The notes under the pieces were generated by a model, which was not told the DNA's origin, searched no databases, and worked only from the letters and a program-made list of their open reading frames with translations. Of a stretch of 9,602 nucleotides of DNA, positions 6,511 to 9,602 are shown one piece after another. The position numbers and the translations under genes were made by a program. Position 1 is the stretch's first letter. Each line of letters starts with the position of its first letter. This DNA comes from Verrucomicrobiota bacterium (GTDB lineage Bacteria > Verrucomicrobiota > Verrucomicrobiia > Limisphaerales > JAFMIX01). The stretch spans positions 1 to 9,602 of the forward strand of contig JAPLTZ010000011.1 in assembly GCA_026397895.1 (NCBI GenBank), given 5' to 3'.

Positions 6511-7938
6511 ATGAAACTCAAATATCTCCTCCCGGTCGGTCTTGTCCTCGCGTTTGCGGGGATTGTGCATGCGGATGCGCCCGCGCCCGCCCGGCCCAAC
6601 ATCATCCTCATCATCGCCGATGACCTCGGCGCGGAAGATGTCGGAGCGTATGGCAACAAGGGCGTGCACACGCCCAACCTCGACCAACTCGCCCGCGACG
6701 GGATGCGCTTCACCCGCGCGTTCAACACCTGCAGCTCGTGCAGTCCCAGCCGCAGCAGCATCATCACCGGGCGCTACCCGCACAGCACCGGCGCGGAATG
6801 GCTGCATCTGCCGCTGCCCAAGGAGCAGGTGACGTTTGTGGAGAAGCTCAAGGCTGCCGGTTACTGGACGGTGCAGTCCGGCAAATGGCATCTCGGCAAC
6901 AATGTCAAAGACCGCTTCGACAGCGTCGGCGAAAACCGGCTGGCCAAAGGCGTCAAGAACGACAGCAGCGGTTGTCAGGGCTGGATTCCTGCGTTGCAGG
7001 AACGGCCCAAGGACAAACCCTTTTTCTGCTGGTTCGCCTCGCACGATCCGCACCGCCCCTATTTTGAAGGCACGCTCGCCGTGCCGCACAAGCCGGAAGA
7101 GACGGAAGTGCCGCCGTTCCTGCCCGACGTGCCGCCCACGCGCAAAGACCTCGCGATGTATTACGACGAAATCGGCCGGCTGGACGGCTACGTCGGCGGC
7201 GTGATCGCGGAATTGAAGCGGCAGGGCGTGCTCGACAACACCGTCATCTTCTTCATCACCGACAATGGCCGGCCGTTTCCGCGCTGCAAGACCAGCGTTT
7301 ACGACAGCGGCATCCAATCGCCCTTCATGGCGCGCTGGCCGGGGCATATCAAGCCCGGCAGCGTGTGCGCGAGCCTCACCAGTTCCACCGACCTCGCGCC
7401 CACCATTCTCGAACTCGCCGGCCTGCCCGCCGCGCCGACCTTCCAGGGCAAATCCATCACGCGCCTGCTGGCCGATCCTACCGCCTCCGTCCATGAACAG
7501 CTTTTCGCCGAGCATAACTGGCATGACTACTCCGCGTTCGAGCGCTCCGTGCGGACGAAACAATTCAAATACATCCGCAACTTCTGGCCCGACCTCCCCG
7601 GCACGCCGCCCGCCGACGCCGTGGCCAGCATCACGTTTCAGGAGATGCGCCGGTTGCTGGACGCCGGAAAACTGACGCCCATCCAGACCGCCTGCTTCAT
7701 CAAGCCGCGCCCGGAGGAGGAACTTTACGATGTGACCGCCGACCCGCAGGAGTTGAACAACCTTGCCGGCGACCCGCAGTTTGCTGCCCCGCTCAAGGAG
7801 ATGCGCGCCGCGCTCGAACAATGGCGCAAGGACACGGCGGACAGCATCCCCGCGCCGCGTCCGCCGGATCAGTTCAGCCGCGAAACCGGCAAGTCACTGC
7901 CCGGCTGCAAGCCCGGCAATCCGCCGAAACATCCCTGA
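6511..7938 (+). CDS. Secreted type I (formylglycine) sulfatase, S1 family, S1_8/SGSH-like
   Basis: 475 residues with a Sec signal peptide (about 1-21, ending VHA-DA). The family S1 core is complete. Metal-binding Asp37-Asp38 lie in IIADDLG. The C-S-P-S-R motif at 77-81 marks Cys77 as the residue matured to formylglycine. GKWHLG follows at 124-129, SHDPHRPY holds further active-site residues, and Asp251-Asn252 (ITDNGRPFP) complete the metal site. The downstream PRCKTSVYDSGI and FAEHNWHDY patterns resemble the subfamily that includes N-sulfoglucosamine sulfohydrolase. The true substrate is uncertain: heparan-like N-sulfate, or a sulfated galactan given the GH110-like neighbour. It needs a maturation enzyme (FGE or anSME) encoded elsewhere. 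No Shine-Dalgarno sequence is visible; the start is fixed by the signal peptide. The TGA stop coincides with the first bases of a repeat. Confidence 0.93.
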   Translation: MKLKYLLPVGLVLAFAGIVHADAPAPARPNIILIIADDLGAEDVGAYGNKGVHTPNLDQLARDGMRFTRAFNTCSSCSPSRSSIITGRYPHSTGAEWLHLPLPKEQVTFVEKLKAAGYWTVQSGKWHLGNNVKDRFDSVGENRLAKGVKNDSSGCQGWIPALQERPKDKPFFCWFASHDPHRPYFEGTLAVPHKPEETEVPPFLPDVPPTRKDLAMYYDEIGRLDGYVGGVIAELKRQGVLDNTVIFFITDNGRPFPRCKTSVYDSGIQSPFMARWPGHIKPGSVCASLTSSTDLAPTILELAGLPAAPTFQGKSITRLLADPTASVHEQLFAEHNWHDYSAFERSVRTKQFKYIRNFWPDLPGTPPADAVASITFQEMRRLLDAGKLTPIQTACFIKPRPEEELYDVTADPQELNNLAGDPQFAAPLKEMRAALEQWRKDTADSIPAPRPPDQFSRETGKSLPGCKPGNPPKHP

Positions 7939-7956
7939 ACCCGAATTTCAAAATTG
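7936..7956 (+). repeat. Gene-end repeat copy R1 (downstream of sulfatase)
   Basis: A 21-nt unit beginning TGAACCCGAA and ending AAATTG. Its first three bases are the sulfatase stop codon. It matches R2 (8030-8050) at 17 of 21 positions and R3 (8326-8346) at 16 of 21 by direct comparison. It is inverted relative to R2, so the two can pair around the perfect hairpin at 7971-7999. Confidence 0.7.
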
Positions 7957-7970
7957 GATCTTCCAACGGA

Positions 7971-7999
7971 CGGAGTGCGCCCGGGACGGGCGCACTCCG
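7971..7999. terminator. Perfect 13-bp hairpin between sulfatase and tRNA-Ile2
   Basis: CGGAGTGCGCCCG (7971-7983) and CGGGCGCACTCCG (7987-7999) are perfect complements around a GGA loop. It lies between the convergent sulfatase and tRNA-Ile2 genes and is nested inside the R1-R2 inverted pair. Neither side carries a T-tract, so simple intrinsic termination is not shown. A bidirectional RNA 3'-end or a repeat-core role is equally possible. Confidence 0.55.
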
Positions 8000-8029
8000 A
8001 TTGGCGCGTGGCCGCCTCGCCGCCACCGG

Positions 8030-8050
8030 CAACTTCGGAATTCGGGTTGA
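8030..8050 (-). repeat. Gene-end repeat copy R2 (downstream of tRNA-Ile2)
   Basis: Read on the minus strand it begins TCAACCCGAA and ends GAAGTTG. It starts 2 nt beyond the encoded CCA of tRNA-Ile2, on the same strand as that gene. It matches R3 at 18 of 21 positions. The stretch between R1 and R2 contains only the hairpin at 7971-7999. Confidence 0.7.
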
Positions 8051-8052
8051 AG

Positions 8053-8128
8053 TGGTGGGCCTGCTCGGACTTGAACCGAGAACCAAAGCATTATGAGTGC
8101 TCTGCTCTAACCATTGAGCTACAGGCCC
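8053..8128 (-). tRNA. tRNA with CAU anticodon, probably tRNA-Ile2 (lysidine type), CCA encoded
   Basis: Complete 76-nt cloverleaf. The acceptor stem GGGCCTG/CAGGCCC is perfect, the D arm is GCTC/GAGC, and the anticodon stem GAGCA/TGCTT (one G-T pair) carries a CTCATAA loop with anticodon CAT. The T arm is CTCGG/CCGAG, followed by A73 and encoded CCA. The body resembles E. coli tRNA-Ile2 more than elongator tRNA-Met (AATGGTTAGAGCAG in the D region and a TTCAAGTCC T-arm). It also has the C4-G69 and C5-G68 pairs that TilS recognises before changing C34 to lysidine. It would then read AUA. Automated tools often label such genes tRNA-Met, and elongator Met cannot be fully excluded. Confidence 0.93.
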
Positions 8129-8200
8129 GCTGAAGCCCGGCCATTTTGCCGCCGCCGGATTCCCTCGCAAGTTTATTCAACTCGAAAACCGAAACAGTAA

Positions 8201-8322
8201 CCGCGGATGACGCGGATTTCGCAGATAAAAAACAGCTTTCGTTTCCGAGGTATGCTCCAAACTTGTCTGACCCGTTTCGGTTACATGCCTTTGTTTATCC
8301 GCGCCATCCGCGTCATCCGCGG
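8201..8322. repeat. Long inverted repeat with period-9 arms (CCGCGGATGACGCGGAT type)
   Basis: The left arm 8201-8229 and right arm 8294-8322 are reverse complements at 26 of 29 positions. Each arm is built of three 9-mers of the form GCGGATNNC, GCGGATNNC, GCRGATAAA. The 64-bp loop has no gene. A further 9-bp inverted pair lies partly outside it (8187-8195 with 8274-8282). I recognise this as a dispersed palindrome type seen in several Verrucomicrobiota- and Planctomycetota-like genomes. It creates false reading frames with TADDADFADK and RHPRHPRF patterns. It fills most of the 215 bp between tRNA-Ile2 and the lactonase. Confidence 0.8.
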
Positions 8323-8325
8323 TTT

Positions 8326-8346
8326 CAACTTCAGAGTTCGGGTTCA
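8326..8346 (-). repeat. Gene-end repeat copy R3 (downstream of lactonase)
   Basis: On the minus strand it begins TGAACCCGAA and ends GAAGTTG. Its first three bases are the stop codon of the lactonase's last reading frame. It continues three bases later into the right arm of the long inverted repeat at 8201-8322, so the two may be parts of one composite element. Confidence 0.7.
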
Positions 8347-9308
8347 ACGTGGCGCAAACGCCACGCACGCCGGCGAGCCGATGGCCGCCGCCCCGTCCGT
8401 CGCCGAAATTTTTCCCGTCGCGGCGTCAATCTTCAGCACCGCAATCCGATTGTCGCCCTGACCGGCGGTGATGAGCCAGCGCCCCGCCGCGTCCATCGCG
8501 AAACTGCGCGGCGTCTTCACCAGCGCCGGCGCGTTCTGCAGGAATTGCAGCGTGCCGTCCGCCGCGATGGTGTAGGCGGTCAGACTCTCGTGCCCGCGAT
8601 TCGAGACGTAGAGCCACTTGCCCGACGGATGACAGACAGTCTCCGCCGCGCCAGATGCCGCACGCCGCCGCCGGGCGGGACTTTGGCGGCGACCTGTTTG
8701 TGCGGCGTCAGCGTTCCCTTCGCCGCGTCCAGGTTGAACAGCCACACGCTGTCCGTGCCGAGGTCGCAGGCATAGACGACGCGGTTGGCGGCGTCCGCGT
8801 AGATCGCGTGTCCGTGAGGCTTGGCCTGCCGCTTGGCGTCCGGCCCGGTGCCGGTGAACTGCACGAACGCCGTGCGCGCGCCGAGCGAACCGTCGTCCTG
8901 CGTGCGGAAGGCGGCGATGTTGCCCGCGTTGTAATTCGCGGCGAAGACGTTCCGCCCCGTGGCGTCCACGGAGACGTGGCAGGTGCCCTTGTCCGCGACC
9001 TGCTCGTTGAGCAACGCGAGCGAGTGGTCGCTGTTCACGCGGAACGCGGTCACGCTGCCGCCCTGATTGTCGCTGGCGGCGTAAAGAAATTTCCGGTCCG
9101 GCGAGAACGCGAGGAAGTTTGCTTTCGACACGGTCGTGGCGGGCGTGAGCGGGGAAAGTTTTCCCGTCTGGTCGTCCAGCGTGCCGGTGTAGATGCCGGG
9201 CGGCTGCGCGGGGTCCACCGGCTTGCCGGCGGTGACGTAGAAGCGCAATTCGGCGGCGGTCGCGGCGTGCAGGGCGAGGAGCAGGGTCAGGGTGGTGAAT
9301 GTTTTCAT
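8344..9308 (-). pseudogene. Secreted YbhE/6-phosphogluconolactonase-type seven-blade propeller, frameshifted and missing about one blade
   Basis: From the ATG at 9308 the protein has a signal peptide (MKTF to about ATAAE) and then lactonase-type blades. Examples are SKANFLAFSPDRKFLYAASD, KPHGHAIYADAANRVVYACD and KVPPGGGVRHLA, ending at residue 220 (codon 8651-8649). Beyond this the frame turns into arginine-rich nonsense and stops at 8580. The family pattern resumes in another frame from about 8643 (ETVCHPSGKWLYVSNRGHES) and ends normally at SPACVAFAPR and the stop at 8344. Related proteins have another blade of about 45-50 residues between RHLAFHP and the AEVVVHPSGKWLY region, which is absent here. 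The loss is therefore a block deletion that also shifts the frame (965 nt from start to stop, not a multiple of three). Family members hydrolyse 6-phosphogluconolactone or related lactones, but secreted versions have no firm substrate. It could be a true pseudogene or an assembly error. Confidence 0.8.
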
Positions 9309-9388
9309 CGGTGTCAGTTCGTTGGTTCGGGGAAGCCTAACTGCAAACGCGTCCGCCGTCACTGCTCCAAAAGGACTATGTGGCAGCG

Positions 9389-9602
9389 CTACCAGTTCGG
9401 CACCGGCTGCGCGAGGACGCGGAAGAAGTGAAACACATTTGTTGCCGTGGCGGTGGGATAATTCCACGGGCGCGCTTCTGGCGCGGTGGTGACGACGTTG
9501 CTCCAGTTCATCGTGCCGGAGACGCCCCGGTTTGTGCTGCCTTGCAAAACGTAGGTGCGGGCGTGAAAGCTCGGCCACGTCACGGCGGCGGTGTTGTTGG
9601 TG
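9389..9602 (-). CDS. C-terminal 70 residues of a probable large secreted protein (runs off window end)
   Basis: Open frame entering from the window edge and ending at TAG (9391-9389). It contains AVTWPSFHARTYVLQGSTN, then NWSNVVTTAPEARPWNYP, and ends NVFHFFRVLAQPVPNW. The pattern 'YxLQxSTN...W.NV...F(Y)RV' at the extreme C-terminus is common in large exported, repeat-rich or beta-helix proteins of Verrucomicrobiota. Its exact role there is not known to me. The gap of 80 bp to the lactonase ATG has no clear terminator or promoter. The upstream part lies outside the window, so the main function cannot be judged. Confidence 0.6.
   Translation of the reverse strand, partial: TNNTAAVTWPSFHARTYVLQGSTNRGVSGTMNWSNVVTTAPEARPWNYPTATATNVFHFFRVLAQPVPNW

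Noticed and set aside
8201..8322. Short repeats as a possible CRISPR array
   Set aside because: The repeats are inverted and 9 bp in period, with no regular spacers and no cas genes.
8146..8461. Small open frames with TADDADFADK and RHPRHPRF patterns
   Set aside because: They arise from the period-9 palindromic repeat (three-residue period in protein) and are a known type of false prediction.

Overview
The window looks like chromosomal DNA of a high-GC bacterium of the Planctomycetota-Verrucomicrobiota-Chlamydiota group, most likely Verrucomicrobiota. This is inferred from gene content and style, not from a marker gene. The clues are a Sec-exported ammonium channel with an N-terminal extension, a GH110-like beta-helix enzyme beside an S1 formylglycine sulfatase, a secreted seven-blade lactonase, a C-terminal domain typical of large secreted proteins in these phyla, palindromic repeats of the 'CCGCGGATGACGCGGAT' kind, and start codons that mostly lack Shine-Dalgarno sequences.

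Layout. Positions 1-144 (minus) hold the N-terminus of an unrecognised protein. Positions 252-2377 (minus) form a nitrogen-assimilation unit: a candidate sigma-54 promoter, a large structured leader, glnK (PII), amtB, and a clear intrinsic terminator. Positions 2544-4375 (minus) hold tRNA-Pro(UGG) and, 41 nt downstream, an APC-family permease with a C-terminal Usp-like domain. The permease appears to lack its first two membrane helices. Positions 4553-7938 (plus) hold a secreted GH110-like enzyme, tRNA-Lys(CUU) and a secreted S1 sulfatase, a plausible pair for sulfated galactose-containing glycans. Positions 7936-8346 are repeat-rich and contain tRNA-Ile2(CAU). Positions 8344-9308 (minus) hold a YbhE-type lactonase broken by a frameshift where about one propeller blade is missing. 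Positions 9389-9602 (minus) hold the C-terminus of a large secreted protein.

The strongest undescribed signals are: (1) a 21-nt repeat found three times, each copy in the same orientation and starting at the 3' end of a gene, twice supplying the stop codon; (2) a roughly 108-nt leader upstream of glnK closed by a 21-bp helix that begins where a sigma-54 start site would fall; and (3) two unrelated genes that each appear to have lost a block of about 40-50 codons, which is either real decay or an assembly problem. No CRISPR array, transposase, phage gene or defence system is visible.
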